DNA of 64,000 nt, taken from NCBI GenBank assembly GCA_918807975.1, contig OU964929.1, forward strand, positions 10,805,197-10,869,196, given 5' to 3'. Source of the DNA: Aplidium turbinatum (Eukaryota > Chordata > Ascidiacea > Aplousobranchia > Polyclinidae). Within the stretch, counting starts at the first letter, position 1. The number at the start of each line of letters is the position of its first letter. The translations under genes were made by a program, and so were the position numbers. Below, one piece after another: positions 12,619 through 25,800 of the stretch. The notes beneath the pieces are model-generated. The model did no database searches. It was not told the DNA's origin and saw only the letters and a program-made list of their open reading frames with translations.

Positions 12619-12983
12619 CAGTGGCGTAGCCAGTAATTTTGAAAGGGAGGGGGTTGACGGTGTGTTTCGCTTATGGCGACACCCAGCAGTGGGGGGTCTG
12701 GGGGGCCTCCCCCAGAAAATTTTGAAAAATTACTTTGAATTTGGTGCATTCTGAGAGTATTTTCAACAAAAATGTGGTTATGAATATTCCTGTAAAAGGG
12801 TGCTGTCCGGTGGCATAGCAAAAGAATAAGATCATGTTTTCTTCAGCATGTTTCGGAAATAAAGCTACAAGTCTCTATGTTTTCTTGTTGCTAATTCCTG
12901 GCTGAGATATTTGAATGTTTGGTAATGGCAAAAGTCGCTCTTTGCAATAGCCTACCCACCCCCCCCCTCTGGCTACGCCACTG
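12619..12983. mobile_element. hAT-type MITE, copy 1 (nested)
   Basis: The termini CAGTGGCGTAGCCAG and CTGGCTACGCCACTG are perfect inverted repeats. They are flanked by a perfect 8-base duplication ATCACCAG (12611-12618 and 12984-12991). The 365-bp interior matches the copy at 51235-51709 over most of its length, for example GAATTTGGTGCATTCTG and GGTGCTGTCCGGTGGCATAG. It is inserted in the larger element that starts at 12477. Confidence 0.92.
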
Positions 12984-13678
12984 ATCACCAGCTAGCTAGA
13001 ATTTCTTACCAAAGTAGGCTAATCAAGATAGAACAACTGAATTCATCTCTGAAGATACCTTGCTTGTGCATTGCTCGATGCTTCTGCACTTTGGCATAGT
13101 AAGTAGGAGTAACAAATATTGTTTTACACACCACAAATAATAAACAACGCCACTTAAATACTCAGTTGTGATGTCACAAAAGACTCAGAAAAATAAACAT
13201 TGCAGGAAACCGGCTCAGGGTGACCATGCGGATTCAGAAAAAACTACATAACAATAGATAAATTATAATTAAATGTAATAAAACACAGACATACTACTTC
13301 CGTTTAAATAAACTTTGTTCAATCAATTAAAGTAGTTTTGATGATACGAATTTTAGTACAAAAATAAAAAGGTCTGGCAGCACTACTTCTAAAAATATGG
13401 TTAGGCTAGGTAATTTGATGACAAAAATAACTAATATACAGTATTCTAAGTTTGCATACAGACGATGACGTAGGATTCAAAGAACCCAATTAGCCTAACA
13501 GTACGTATTTACATTGATTCAATGTCTGAATATTGAATAATATTCAATCATCGGATTTGCAGAAGGCGTCGTTGGATTTTCAAAAAATCGCCGAATAGGC
13601 AACTCGCCGAAAAAGGCTCTTGCCGAATTGGGAACTCGCCGAATAGTAACAGAACCTTTTATAAAAGTAAATAAACAA

Positions 13679-13752
13679 AGCTAAGCAACACCTTAACATT
13701 ACTTTTAACAGGTATAACATGTTTTTGTTAAATGTTGTGGTGTTGCTTAGCT
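13679..13752. repeat. Short inverted repeat (AAGCTAAGCAACACC arms)
   Basis: A 14-15 base arm at 13679-13693 pairs with 13739-13752, leaving a loop of about 45 bases. It lies inside the 12.5-14.6 kb element and may be an internal foldback. A short degenerate tandem of CTCGCCGAA-like words lies just upstream (13590-13640). Confidence 0.6.
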
Positions 13753-13839
13753 ATGTCCGTTTATGGTTGAAAAAGTACAGTGACCTCCTCACCCGAATTG
13801 TTTTATAAAAGTAGGCTAGGCTATTCACCGGATTTATAT

Positions 13840-14290
13840 AAATTCATATTTTGTAGTTGCCCAAATCAAGATGATGCATTTATTGATATTATGAAAAAAA
13901 TTAAAGACTTTGTAAATTTTGATGCCGAGGCAACTGCATCATGCCAATTTGGGCAGTTTTATAAATAGACTATGATCAGATATTTTCATATTTTTTTGTT
14001 GCCCAAATCTAAATGATACAGTTATGTAAATGGGAAAAATTAATGAATTTGTTCATTTTGGGGAAACTGCCTCACGCTAATTTGGGCAGTTGCATAAACA
14101 GACTAATCAGTTTCATCAAATAGCCTAATTTCATGTTTTCAGCTGCCCAAATCAACACGATGCATGTGTGAAAATTAATAAAATTAGCTAAAAAGGTCAA
14201 ATTTTGCCATTTGATTTGTTCAGTTTCACAAAACTATTAGAGACATATTTTGGTGGCTGCCCAAATTGGCATGATGCAGTTGGTTAAATG
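13840..14290. repeat. Degenerate ~143-bp tandem array with internal inverted motif
   Basis: The phrase G(T/C)TGCCCAAATC recurs at about 13856, 13998, 14142 and 14256, giving steps of about 142, 144 and 114 bases. Each unit also carries the inverse phrase AATTTGGGCAGTT, so every unit can fold on itself. Single TTGCCCAAAT words near 12539 and 12568 suggest the motif is also used near the left end of the same element. Confidence 0.75.
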
Positions 14291-14576
14291 CATTTCGTAC
14301 TACAATTTGATCACCATGGAATACAATACATCAATACGGGTGTGCCAAATAACAATTTTGCGGCACATTTCTTGTGCAAATAAGAGGCTGTACTTAGTTT
14401 GATAGGTAAAAGTTACTAATTTATAGTTTTTCTTTATTCATGCAATTTTGTAGCTTTTTATATAGCAATTTTTGCCCTAATAATTTCAAGATTTTGCCCG
14501 AATTCGCGACGTTTTGAAACAACAGGGGGGGCGGCTGCCCCCCCTGCCCCCCTGGCTCGTACGGCTATGGGTCCTG

Positions 14577-15299
14577 GTAATTCAGTTCCGCATATTTTTT
14601 GTGACTGGTATGTGCGGGTTGCGGGACGAAAACTGCAATACTGTATTAGTTCGATAATTAATTACATTACTATTGTTGATACAACACGATAACACACACA
14701 ATACATCGGTGGGTTCATACGATAAGTCGCTCCTAGCGGGAGCACAGATAAGAAACAAGATGCTGTAATGCAACGCAGAAGCGATTTCACGGCAATTCAG
14801 CTCCCGAGAAGCCATCTAGCGATAAACTGCGCTATTGAACCGAGATTACATTGAATCTACAATTAGAACACTTATATAACGAAGGAGCTGAATTTCAACT
14901 AATGTCAACCAACGGTTTCATCCGGCCAAACCAACAGGTGTGCACAGTTTAATATCAGTGACGTAACAGACGCAACTGTGATGATTGAGACGACAAAATA
15001 GAGCATTTTGGCAGCAGAGTAAATTGATAACGTCATATGAGACAAAATTACTCCTTTGAAGAACAATGCTACAGTTTTTACACCGATTTAACATCGCAAG
15101 ATGTAAAAGCACTGGAAATTGCGGTCAGACTTTTGCCGCGAATGAAGTTCCTAGCAGGTTTGCGCAATTTACTTGATTTATAGCACTGGGCTACGAGTGG
15201 AGACAAACGGCGCGGCCGGACACTTTTGCTCGTTTAACGGCGAATCAACGTTGCATAAATGTAACAATGGCAGTAATTGACGAAAACTAATCGCTTAAT
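14577..15299. other. Upstream flank of the kinase gene, no coding feature seen
   Basis: No coding sequence is supported. A weak foldback remnant lies at 15071-15112. The kinase promoter is expected in or near this stretch, but I cannot point to a TATA box or initiator with confidence. Confidence 0.4.
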
Positions 15300-15785
15300 T
15301 AGTAGGTCTAGTAGGGCCTATCATATGGCGACAAAACCCTGCGAATAAGGTAAGTAGGCTAGTATCAGAAGGTGGCAGATGGTTACAGAAATTTTGGGAC
15401 TTGAAGTTGCATTAATTTTTTTTTTTAAATTCCTGAAATGTCCGACGGGCGCGGCCCGCCCGCCCGCCCGGGACTCGGCGCCGGTGTATATATGCCTTAT
15501 GATTGTCCTGAAGAACTTAAGGTCATTTTGAGCCCATGTACACTACAGTACCTTTATCGCTTCAAAAGCTGTGTGATTAACTGTTTTAAAAAGCCTTCTA
15601 CACTATTCAATCAAGTTTGCAACTCCCTGTAACTGATTGAAACATAACTTTAGGTACCGTACAAAAATAAAATAAATTTTATTTACAATTGCAGGATATC
15701 TTTTTGTAGGCTATGGTAAAGTTAAAAATACTCTACTGTAGATTTCTCTATTTTCTTGAACCTTTTACGCTGGAAATTGTTAGTT
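15300..15785 (+). promoter_or_regulatory. Possible 5' UTR exon, intron and GC-rich patch upstream of the kinase ATG
   Basis: A consensus donor (AAG|GTAAGT) ends a possible non-coding exon at 15349. A good acceptor (TTTACAATTGCAG) ends at 15694, 91 bases before the chosen ATG. Between them, 15438-15490 is a strongly GC-rich patch in AT-rich surroundings. An in-frame stop at 15723 with no ATG before 15786 supports the chosen coding start. The UTR splice is inferred from site quality alone, and the acceptor could instead take a spliced leader. Confidence 0.4.
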
Positions 15786-16825
15786 ATGGATAATAAAGGC
15801 ACACTTGGATCCACCTGCAGAAAACTGCAGAGATGTGATGGCAAAATTTCTGATGTAAAAAAAATGTTGCCTTGGTGCTATGACTCAAACTTTGTCAACA
15901 GTATAACCCCAACTGATTGCATTTCTACCTCTACGGAAAAGACAAAAGATGCAAGTCGCGTTCAAAAAAGACAAGAAAAAACACAAAATTCTAATATTAC
16001 TGAAACCGATAATGGTTTTCAAGTAAATTGTAATTTTGGCGTTGAAAAATGCATAAAAAATGATACTGATAATGCAAAAACTGCGGTTTATAAAACAATG
16101 TCAAACGCCATATCACCAGAAGACTCTTCATCAAAGACAGCAAATAAAGGAGGTGTTTCTGTAGACATATCTGTTGCTAAAACTAAAGCCCATAGAGTAC
16201 CCAGCACACCTACACTGATCATTAGTGATACCAATACAGGTGTTAACAACTGTGTTTTGGAATCTACTGTTTTACCTACCAGTTTTTTTGATCCAACAAA
16301 CAAAAAGGATGAAGATTTGTGTATGTGTAAGTCATTTGACAGTAAGCAGTCAAGCTTAGATGATACCGACAGCTGTATTGGTACCGAAAATACCACTGAA
16401 TCAGAAAATAACAGCCCGACAGAAATCAAATCCGTGGAAGATCATGTGTTGTTAAGTCCAAGAAGAAGTTGTGATAGCGCATATGGTTCTTGCATGGAAA
16501 CTGCGCTCTCAATGCCAGCAGATGAGTTGAACATTGCTTCTAATGCAGACAGTGATACGACCACAGACAATAGTAACTATGGAACTGGCTCATCTTCCTC
16601 ATCAGTTGACGATCCTTCTAATCATCCCACTTACGGTGCGTCTCTGTCTGTGTACTTGCCATGTAAAACCTCATCATCAATTTTTTCCTCCTCTTCCTCA
16701 ATAGCATCTGACTCTGCTGCAGAAGGCTCTTGTGCAGAAGACTCTGCTTCTTCTGGGAGTTTGCAGATTGACAAAGAATCATTCAATGCAAGAAAATTAT
16801 CTTCATCATCAATTACATCACTAAG
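15786..16825 (+). CDS. ITPKA: Kinase exon 1 (Ser/Thr-rich N-terminal region)
   Basis: Starts at ATG (MDNKGTLGS) and ends at a GT donor after TCACTAAG. The region is low complexity, with long serine runs near its end ([18 protein letters not shown]) and several SP or TP sites ([13 protein letters not shown]). Vertebrate ITPK N-terminal regions are also divergent and target the enzyme to actin or membranes. No such motif can be proven here. Confidence 0.88.
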
Positions 16826-19800
16826 GTATTTTTAAATAATGTGGAGTATTATAACATCAATCTTGCTGATTTATGAAACAATCATGCAGCCAGGCACAAT
16901 GGCACATCCATATTACGTACATCATTTTGATCAGAAATTAGCACTATATATATACTTTGTTATTCTGTTTTGTAAATTCAATTTTGTGGTTTCATCCATA
17001 AGTATTCTGTAACATAATGCACAGAAGTCATTGGTACCTAGTGATTTTTGTTAAAATAATGCAGCTTAAATTTACTAAAAGCATGACCAAATTGAACAAG
17101 ACTTTTTGAGTACATTGTTGCTACGCGAGTTGCTGAATTAATCTGCATAATATATTGAAAATGTGACTTGCCTAATATGCATTGGTCAATGGAACTTGGT
17201 TAATGCTTCTTAGTTTAGGACATTATCGTTTCCTTACATAACTCTTCGCCCCGAAATGCATTAAGTTTTTTTTTTTAGAAATGTACATCAAATGCTTGAA
17301 AACATTAATAATTTATAGGTATATATGAAGCTTGATTATTTTGTTTCATTTTTAAGATCTACGTTGTCATTTGAAGAGTCAGAAGAGGACTTTGCCAGTG
17401 GTGATGATGTTGTATTGAATGCAAGCAGGCGCAATAAGATCAAAGCTGTGAGTTGATACTTACCAAGTTTTAAGTTTAATTTTTAGCAAATGCATGTTAT
17501 CTTATTTATTCAATGCTCAGAAGACTAAAAGTGATCATTTTTGTTAAGCAGTTACTTTCAATGTAACCTAAGAAGAACAACTTTAAGACAATCATTCTGC
17601 TTTGCATCTCGACATGTTTTAATGCAGCAAAGTATGCGGATAATGCCATGATCTCTATCTGATGTTATTATCGTCAAGCCATCTTCTTAATTAAGTTAAT
17701 GCCGCGTTTTGCGTTGCTAGAGGGCATTTTCTAATTACGGAAGAGAGCATGGAGTGATATGTTGATACTGTGTGAGCTTTCTCGAAGAATGACTTTACGG
17801 CTTACGAGCGATTCTTATTATGATACGGTTTGCAATTTAGCTGGAGTTTTAGATGGTTAAGAGGAAAAGATTTTGGTTTGGTGGCGTAGTTTTCTTTTAT
17901 AGATAGACTAGCTACTTCCTTCTTTTTTGCTACGTAATCATATGCCAAACAATCGAATCAATGATGCTAATTCAACAAACAAGCTGTCTGGTATATACAT
18001 GGGTTACTAAGTAGGATGTGAAAGTGTTTCAAATGATATTAACGATTTATTTAGCTTCACTATGGAAACTTTTGTTTCGTTGAAGGAAATTATTTCATTT
18101 ATTTTGTGCGTTTAGATTCCAGTATCGGTTTGTACTAAACAATGCCAAGCTAAGCCGTCATAAAGTTTATGACACAAACTTTTAAACAGATTGCAGCATG
18201 TCACAAAGACTTCACATGGTAGTTCACAATTATGTTCTAAAAGAATCTTAACTGTTTTACTGCTTACTTAATTTCTTGACTGATGGGTGTTAATTAGGGT
18301 TTCACCAAATGCCAGCTTACTCTTGGGTTATAAAAAGTGAAATATATCGAGTGGAAGTTATTGGAGAGAGTATTGCAATGTAGTGAATACTTTGACCAGT
18401 AGAGCAAGCCATTTCATGACATAATTATAAAAAAGCAGAATGTCGTGAAATCTTGAAAGGTGACAGAAATATTTTTTTTATAACATCCTGTTGACGTCTT
18501 GTATTTGTTAGTTATTTGTTTCTTTATTTTATTTGTTATTATTTGATAAAATTAATCATCGTTGCATATTTTATTACATTAATTTACAATCTCTGATTCT
18601 CCATTTACGCGTGCAGTGCTGCGCATTTCAAATTGGTTTAATTACTTATAAAAATGCTCTGCTTAGAAGAGCCAATATTTTATCATATAGCCAACGCTGT
18701 GGAGTGGACTATAGATTTTGTGCTACCTCATGCTTCTTGTTTAAGCAATCGTCAGTCCTACATTTGTTTTACATTTGTTAACGTTGAATCAATGTGAAAA
18801 TGATAAATTTTGTCCACTCGGTTATTCCGTTGGCGTTTTGTGTCCTTCTTTCAAAGTTTGGTCATCATGTTTTCAGTGTTTCTAATAACGTGCGTTTGTA
18901 ATATATTAAAAGCGGTTTATATTAAAAGCAGATTGCCTCCTTCATTTACGTTGTAACGCATTTGGAGCGGATGGTGCTAAATTGGTAGCCTATACATTGT
19001 TGATTTGTGAGGTAAAATATTAATGTGCTATTGTTGCACGTTTAAATGTAGAATTTTGCCATTCGTCCTTTGTGAGTGTGGTGGATGAAAGAAAAAACAT
19101 TTGGAACGTTTTCTCGGCTTGTGTCATAATTCCCAGACAGCTAAATTTGTCATTTTTATAATGATTAAACGTTTGCAGACGGATGTACGACGTTAAGAAT
19201 GAGGGATTTTGCTGTCTGAGTAAGGTATAGAAAGTCGGTTTTCATTGTGTGGGGGATTCGTTAAACGACGGCCTTATAGCAGAATAGCAAATGGCATTAT
19301 AGCAGAATCTATACACTGTATACAGCTCTTGTTATAGCTCTATTCAGGACGATACTAAGAATAGATAGTACCTTATATAGATGATAAGGTTATATATGTA
19401 ACATCAATTTCAGAGCATACCAGTAATGATAAAATAGCCCATGGTAATTCACTGTGCAAATATTACATCTACATGGAGAAACTCTTTCCGGTTAAGGTTA
19501 TTTTCTATCATGATTAAATATGAAAACATGTTTGAGGAACCTGAAGTACGGTACTCACCAGTGCATTAAAAACTCTTACACAATCATCCCATGTGTTATT
19601 CCACTTTTTCTTCTGTCACCAACCAAAGTAGCCTTGTAAACCACAGGACTTAGCAGTGTTAAAATGGTTTTTACATCTTTTCTTCAGTCGATGTGCACTG
19701 TACAGGTTTATTTTTATCGCCGATTTGCTTTTTTCCCACCCTGTCGACCAAGCAATCCTCCGTTTTCTGTTTTAGTAATGTTAATGGATAACAATTGGAT

Positions 19801-22800
19801 ATCAGGGTCATCAATAATTAACGTTACGAGAGATCCAATTCAAAAACTGGCAAAGGAGGCGAACGTGGCTTATGGATTATGGAACCATGTTTACTGTTCT
19901 CAAGAAGAATTTGAAGATGAGCCCATTCAAACACATGAAGAAACAGTTGCTAAATGCCAATGCCATTGAGAAACGTCTCTCCAGAGCCAGAATTCTGCTC
20001 TCACGCATTGAAGGAGGAGGCACGCTGCCAAACCTTGTGTTCAGCGATGAGAAGAAATTTGACGCCCAGCATCATTTTAACAGTCAGAATGATCGTGTTA
20101 GGTCAAGAGAGAGTGACGTGAAACCCCTGGTAGTCATTCGGAGACAAGAGGCGGCATCTGTGATGATGCGAGCCGCAGTCAATGAATCAGGAAGGAGTCC
20201 ATTGATTTTTGTCAACCAAAGTGAAATTGAACCAAGAAAACTACCGAAATGATATTCTTGGGGGTTCATTGTTGACTTGGGCAAAGAAACGCTTCAAAAA
20301 ACGTTTTGGTTATTCCAACAAGATTCTGCCCCTTCACATGGAGCTAAGAGAACGCAAAACTGGCTTTCAGCCAATGTGCCGTTCTTCATTTCTAAGGAAG
20401 AATGACCTCCTTCATCCCCAGACCTGAACCCCCAAGACTTTGGCATCTGGTCTTACCTGGAGAGCAAGGTTTCGACTAAACACCACCAAAGTTTGGAAGC
20501 GATGAAGGCTAATCTGAAAAAAATATGAGCCAAAATACCTCAGAGTCATTCGTGACTCTTGCAGGTCCTTTTCGAAACGTCTCTGACTTGTTATCGACGC
20601 AAATTGCGAACACATTGAGTAGAACTTGTTTTTCCTAAATATTTATTTATTTAACAATTCAATATTATATGTTTATTACTCAAAAATTGTCTACCATTTT
20701 TTAAATACAGTTGTTTGAAGTTATAACGTTAATTATTGATGACCCTGTAATGCCAACACCTCCACCTGCAATCACGCATCATCCCTCTGCATTGACTAAT
20801 CACGGGAGGTAAAATGCTTTATCAGAAAAGTCTTCATCTCATTCCCTGTATACCAGCTTTGTTATGCGTAGCAATAATAATTCATGTTACCTGATTTCGT
20901 TAATGATTAATTGAGTTAACATCCGTTCTTTTCTTGCGTTTTGCAGCAAACGTATGCTAGTGCGACTAATTTAGTTCAAAAGTGTCATGCGCCTGAAGAG
21001 CTGCACAGTTTTCTTCAGCGTAGAGAAATAGTTATGATACCAATCGATTTTTTTTTACTTTAAGCTTTGCTTACGTCAACCTCAAACTTTTTCCGACTGA
21101 GCGTGCTTATGTAATCGTGAGATGCAGCTTGTCGACTGAGATTCAAACTTGTTTCACGGTTTGAACAATAAGCTTATTTTTCAACACAGTCGTAAGAGGC
21201 GTGACGTAGGGAGTGGAGTGTGTTTTGTAGAAATTGTCTTCGACCCAAAAATGCTGCGACTAGACTTCCATGAAGCTTCCATCTATTTTAATCTTGGTCT
21301 GAGACGCCTCAATTCACATCACTTAACAGTGGTTAACTGGTTATAAGACACGATGCTTGATATCAGTGTTCCTTAAATGCACTCGTGTAAACTTTAAAAA
21401 AAGCGAAGAAAGATTTTTCAGTTTAGCAATGGAGATTGTTCAGTTTAGGGTTCAGACATGCTAAATGTTTGCAAAAAACTGCATTGGTTTGAGTGAGGTA
21501 TGTTCTTGCTTGTCGCGAGTGCGCAGATAATGCTGTTGTGAATTAAAATTATCGTAGTCGTTCTTACGGGTAGTATTTTATTTCCCCTTTATAATCTGTT
21601 AGACTTATTGACAGGAGTTTGATAGATAAAATTTATTTTGCTTTTTTTATTGTTTATGAGGTTTTTTTTTTTTTTTTGTCGTATCCAGGCTTACACCCGG
21701 TGGTTGAAGATTTAGATTAAGTGAACGGGAAGGCAAGGAAGCCAATCTTCGTGTCCACCTTCAGGCATGCCTTTAAGTGTCCTGCCACAGACACAGCCGC
21801 ATGCTCTTGAGCGGTGTCGAACCGGCGCCCTTTCGATTGCCGTTTCAGTGTTTTCACCACTCGGCTATGCAGCCGTTTATGAGGTACATACAGTCATACA
21901 GTAAACTTTCAAATGGAATGTCAATAATTTTTGTTTTACTTTTTTTAAAGCAGCCTTTTCTGACTTTTTAAGCCGGAAGAGTTATCCCATTGACGTTTTA
22001 TTTGCACTTCTCCCAAACGTTGTTTGATGATTCAAATCCGTGCAATTTACAGATTTTAATTCACACGTGGTTAAACAGTGACTCAAAACTGAAAGTTTTT
22101 ATCAAGGCAGTTCATGAGTCAGCAACAAACTGATACCTCTCTAATAGCAATATACAGTTTTATTTAGTCATGAATCATGCATAACCCATTTCAAAGGCAC
22201 TGTGTTCATCGGCAGCCTTGAACAGAGTACAGTGGAGGAATAAGGTCCGTTTGGTGGTTTCTTCTGAAGTGGTAGTGAAGACTGAAGTAGTGTCATACAT
22301 GACTAACTTTACTTTTGTTTGATGGCATGTTCATTTTTGCTGCTTGAAACTATAAGAGGTTCTTTCACCACCTACAGAATGATTTCAGCCATTATTGATT
22401 AAATCTAGTAGGAAATTTTCTGTCCCCCGATGCTTGTAGTTGTCTATTTCAGTGTAAAGCTCTTCTCTAAGTTAATAGTAAGTATTACGTCAACAAGCAT
22501 CCTGTGCTTTTACGTACTACCGGAAATGCTGACTATGTCATTGTAGAAAACGTAACACACACTGCATTGGTATCAGCATATACAATTATACAATTCATAT
22601 TATTATTGTGTCGTAAATGTGAATGTAAGCAGTTATCTAATTGCAATTTTATGCTGTGCATGTGCGTAATAACGATTTTGCTAACTTATATATCAACCAC
22701 TTATGTACACTTTCATCTCACAGTAACATGATAAAACCTTTTTACAACATCAGCTTTTGTGAAGCAGTGAAACACTATCGTCTCAATTTGCAAGAAATTG

Positions 22801-25800
22801 TTGCAATTAAACTGCGTCATTTATTGCTTTGTACCAGATATAATCAACACGCTCGCCCAGCTTAACGCTTGTTCGGTATTTCGGTGTAAATTGCTTGCTT
22901 TTTTATCCGACACACACTTTACTGCGCCTGTCGTGATGATTTTTCTTTATTTTTGGCGACATAATTTAAACTGAGATGTAAATAATGCATAGAGGCTGTG
23001 CAGTGTGAAGATATTACCATCGCTAATCCTGGTTAAACAAAGAAACGGCGTTCAGTCCAGTGTTGTTTAAAGGTGGTTTAATTGGTAATTAGAAACACTA
23101 GCCTCTGCAGCTTAACCATACGATTTCTCGGATTGGCTTTTTTTAAGAGCATGTCGTATTTTACCAATATTGGAAGTACATTTAAACTGCTATTTACAAT
23201 ACCTTTGCATTTGCCCTGACATTTGTTTGCATAGTGGATGATTTTGAAATGTTTATGTAACATTTTTCAGCAAAAGTCATGGACAAAGCTGAGGCGGATG
23301 GTGATTTGGTCCCCTTTTATGCAATCGTTTAAAAAGAAATATCCTTGGGTTCAACTGGCTGGCCACGCAGGTAAGCGAGTTGTTCAATTATTATAAAGAG
23401 AGATTTCCCACAAAATGACTCTTCCGCAGAAAAAGTTCAAGGAAAGGCTCGTTCTGGCAACATTACTGTCTATAATATGCGAAACTCTTTTATTTCCTTA
23501 GTATTTGGCCATGCTCTTCATTTCTCTCCAGCCTTTGTTGTAAATTTTCTCTCTATTGCGAATCTTTTATTTGTATTGCCGTGTGTACAATTTCAGTTCT
23601 GTCATCATGGGTGCTACTATAGCGTGATGTCCACCGTCGTATACCACCTGGCCTACCCATGTAAAATGAAGTAAACAAAGAGTTAGGGTTAGAGTTAATG
23701 ATAACGTGTTTATTTTTACTACCTAACCGTATTTAAGTCATCCGAGGAATGGATAACACACAGATAGACCTCACGCTGTAGTAGCACATTGTGATTTACT
23801 TGGTTATATTATTTTTCGTTATAATTTTAGATTATAATCAAGTCCCTCAAATTTCAAATTTGCTATTTCAACGTTAAAATGATGCTGGCCATGTAGCAAT
23901 GTGCGTTTGAAGCACCCAATTGTTAAGAATTTACAGCTTTTAGTAAGTTGTAAGTGTCGGCTTTCTGAAATTTCATTTACAGCCATGCATTGGTACACAG
24001 CAGGATATTGGCATTGGGCCTTTCAGGCTTAATATAGCTCTTTTATTGACTTTTAATAGTCGTATAACGTATTGTTTGCTGCATAGCTTCATGGCTATGG
24101 TAAAATACCTATACACATTTCCTAACAAAAACTCTCGTAAAATGAGAAGATTTGCTTCTCACGTTTTTATTTCCGCTGCAATTTAAAACTATTATGTACG
24201 GTAGTAATGCGATTTCTTAGTAGCCTACAACAACTTTTGAACAAGTTCATATGGTTCATAAATCGTTGGTGAAGAGTTTTCTCTGCTGTGTTGCAATGTC
24301 AGGCACTGAGTGTGTTATTGAGAATGAGATGCAATCATACTCACAGGGGACGTCGACGTCGAGCTCTGAGAACTTCCAGGGTCAAGCTTTGGTCAGGTTC
24401 TAACTGGGCTAGTTGCCGACAGTTACAATTAACGTTTATAATTTCGACGCGTCTTAAAACCAGCCATGTTTTCGTTTAAATAAATTGGCTTTCACTTTGC
24501 AGGCAATTTTCAGCCCGGGGAGGAAGGCTGCATCCTGAAAAAATACGTGGAACGCGAAGCGGAATGCTTGAAAGAACTCACCGCCGATCCTTTCCTAAGA
24601 GATTTTGCTCCAACTTTTCGCGGAGTTGTAAATCGGTTCGATGAGAAGTACACGCGCATGCAAGACCTTCTCATGCTCTTTGAAAGCCCGTCACTGATGG
24701 ACTGCAAGATGGGCATAAGGTAGTCATGACGATAGCAACGCGTAACTTCCTAGTATAAGATCGAATATAGTACAGAACTTTTGTTAGCGCCGCTCAGTAG
24801 TTCTTTTTTATCGATTCAATATCTGCAGATGTTGAATTAAATTGTAAAAAACATTTTTATGTATAGCTTTTTGTTAGTTTTTTTTTGAAATTTTAGTGCA
24901 TTCCAAAATACATACGTGGCAAAATTATGAATTGAAACTTTTTGCTTTTCAGTCTTAACAATTCACTGGCATGCGTGCAAATGCCGGCTCATTATGTTAG
25001 AAAGCAAGAAAGTTTCTTTTTTTAACCTCAAAGTCCACGTCGAAACATAACAAGTTCCCAAAATTCTACTTATGACGTCACTTCCTTCCGGCATACTTGT
25101 TCCTTTTTTAATCTTTGAAGTTTTTCGTTTTTGCTGACTTTTAATCGCTATACGTGACGTGGTGCCACGTGTTTTTTTCATATTGATTTGCATAAAAAAA
25201 TAGTAACCCCACCACTATGAACTACCGCTTTTCTGATAGCTGGTTAGACGAATATTTCAACCGCTTGATGTGACTTCTGTCGTTCCCATGCAACAAAAAT
25301 AACTATCAATTGTTTTCTTGTGGTATTCCAACACGCTACGCCATAGTTCATATGACGTTAACATGCGCAGGATGGATGCAAAAAATAACACCTTTTTTGT
25401 TGTTTTTTTCCTTTTCACAAAGTTCTGCAACGTCTGTGTCTTATTTCAGGACTTATCTTGAAGACGAGCTTGTGAAAGCGAAAGTAAAACCCAGTTTGCG
25501 GCATGTAAGTATCAACGATTGCTGGCAACCCTTACAGGGCGCGATTTTCGTTTAACGTACTTGCTCAACTGCTTTCCTATTTTACGGTTTTGTGCATTTA
25601 TTAAAGTATTAAGAACAGTTTGTTCAAATGCCCATTTGGCCAGTTTTCAGTACTGTGCACTTATTAAAAGAAGCAGCACCTTTGGCTTGGTAATAATACA
25701 ACACAATTAACTAGGGCTTTGGAGTATTGGAAACGAAATCGGCATAGCGCAATGTGTGTCGAAACAAAAGAGTTTAGAAATCTATTTAATTAATATGCAT

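Larger units (their letters stand above)
12477..14569. mobile_element. 2.1-kb inverted-repeat DNA element (family unknown)
   Basis: The ends share CATAGCCGTACGAG in inverted orientation (left 12480-12493, right 14556-14569). G-rich and C-rich tracts follow the ends. The flanking direct repeat GGTCCTG (12470-12476 and 14570-14576) looks like a 7-base target duplication, although three extra bases separate it from the shared left terminus. No transposase was recognised. The interior holds a nested MITE (12619-12983), a foldback remnant (about 13507), a small inverted repeat (13679-13752) and a tandem array (13840-14290). Confidence 0.75.
17448..23270 (+). other. Kinase intron 2 (largest, 5.8 kb)
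   Basis: Carries a Tc1/mariner relic (19803-20747) and a SINE (21663-21874). The rest is unassigned AT-rich sequence with no open frame that resembles a known protein. Confidence 0.85.
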
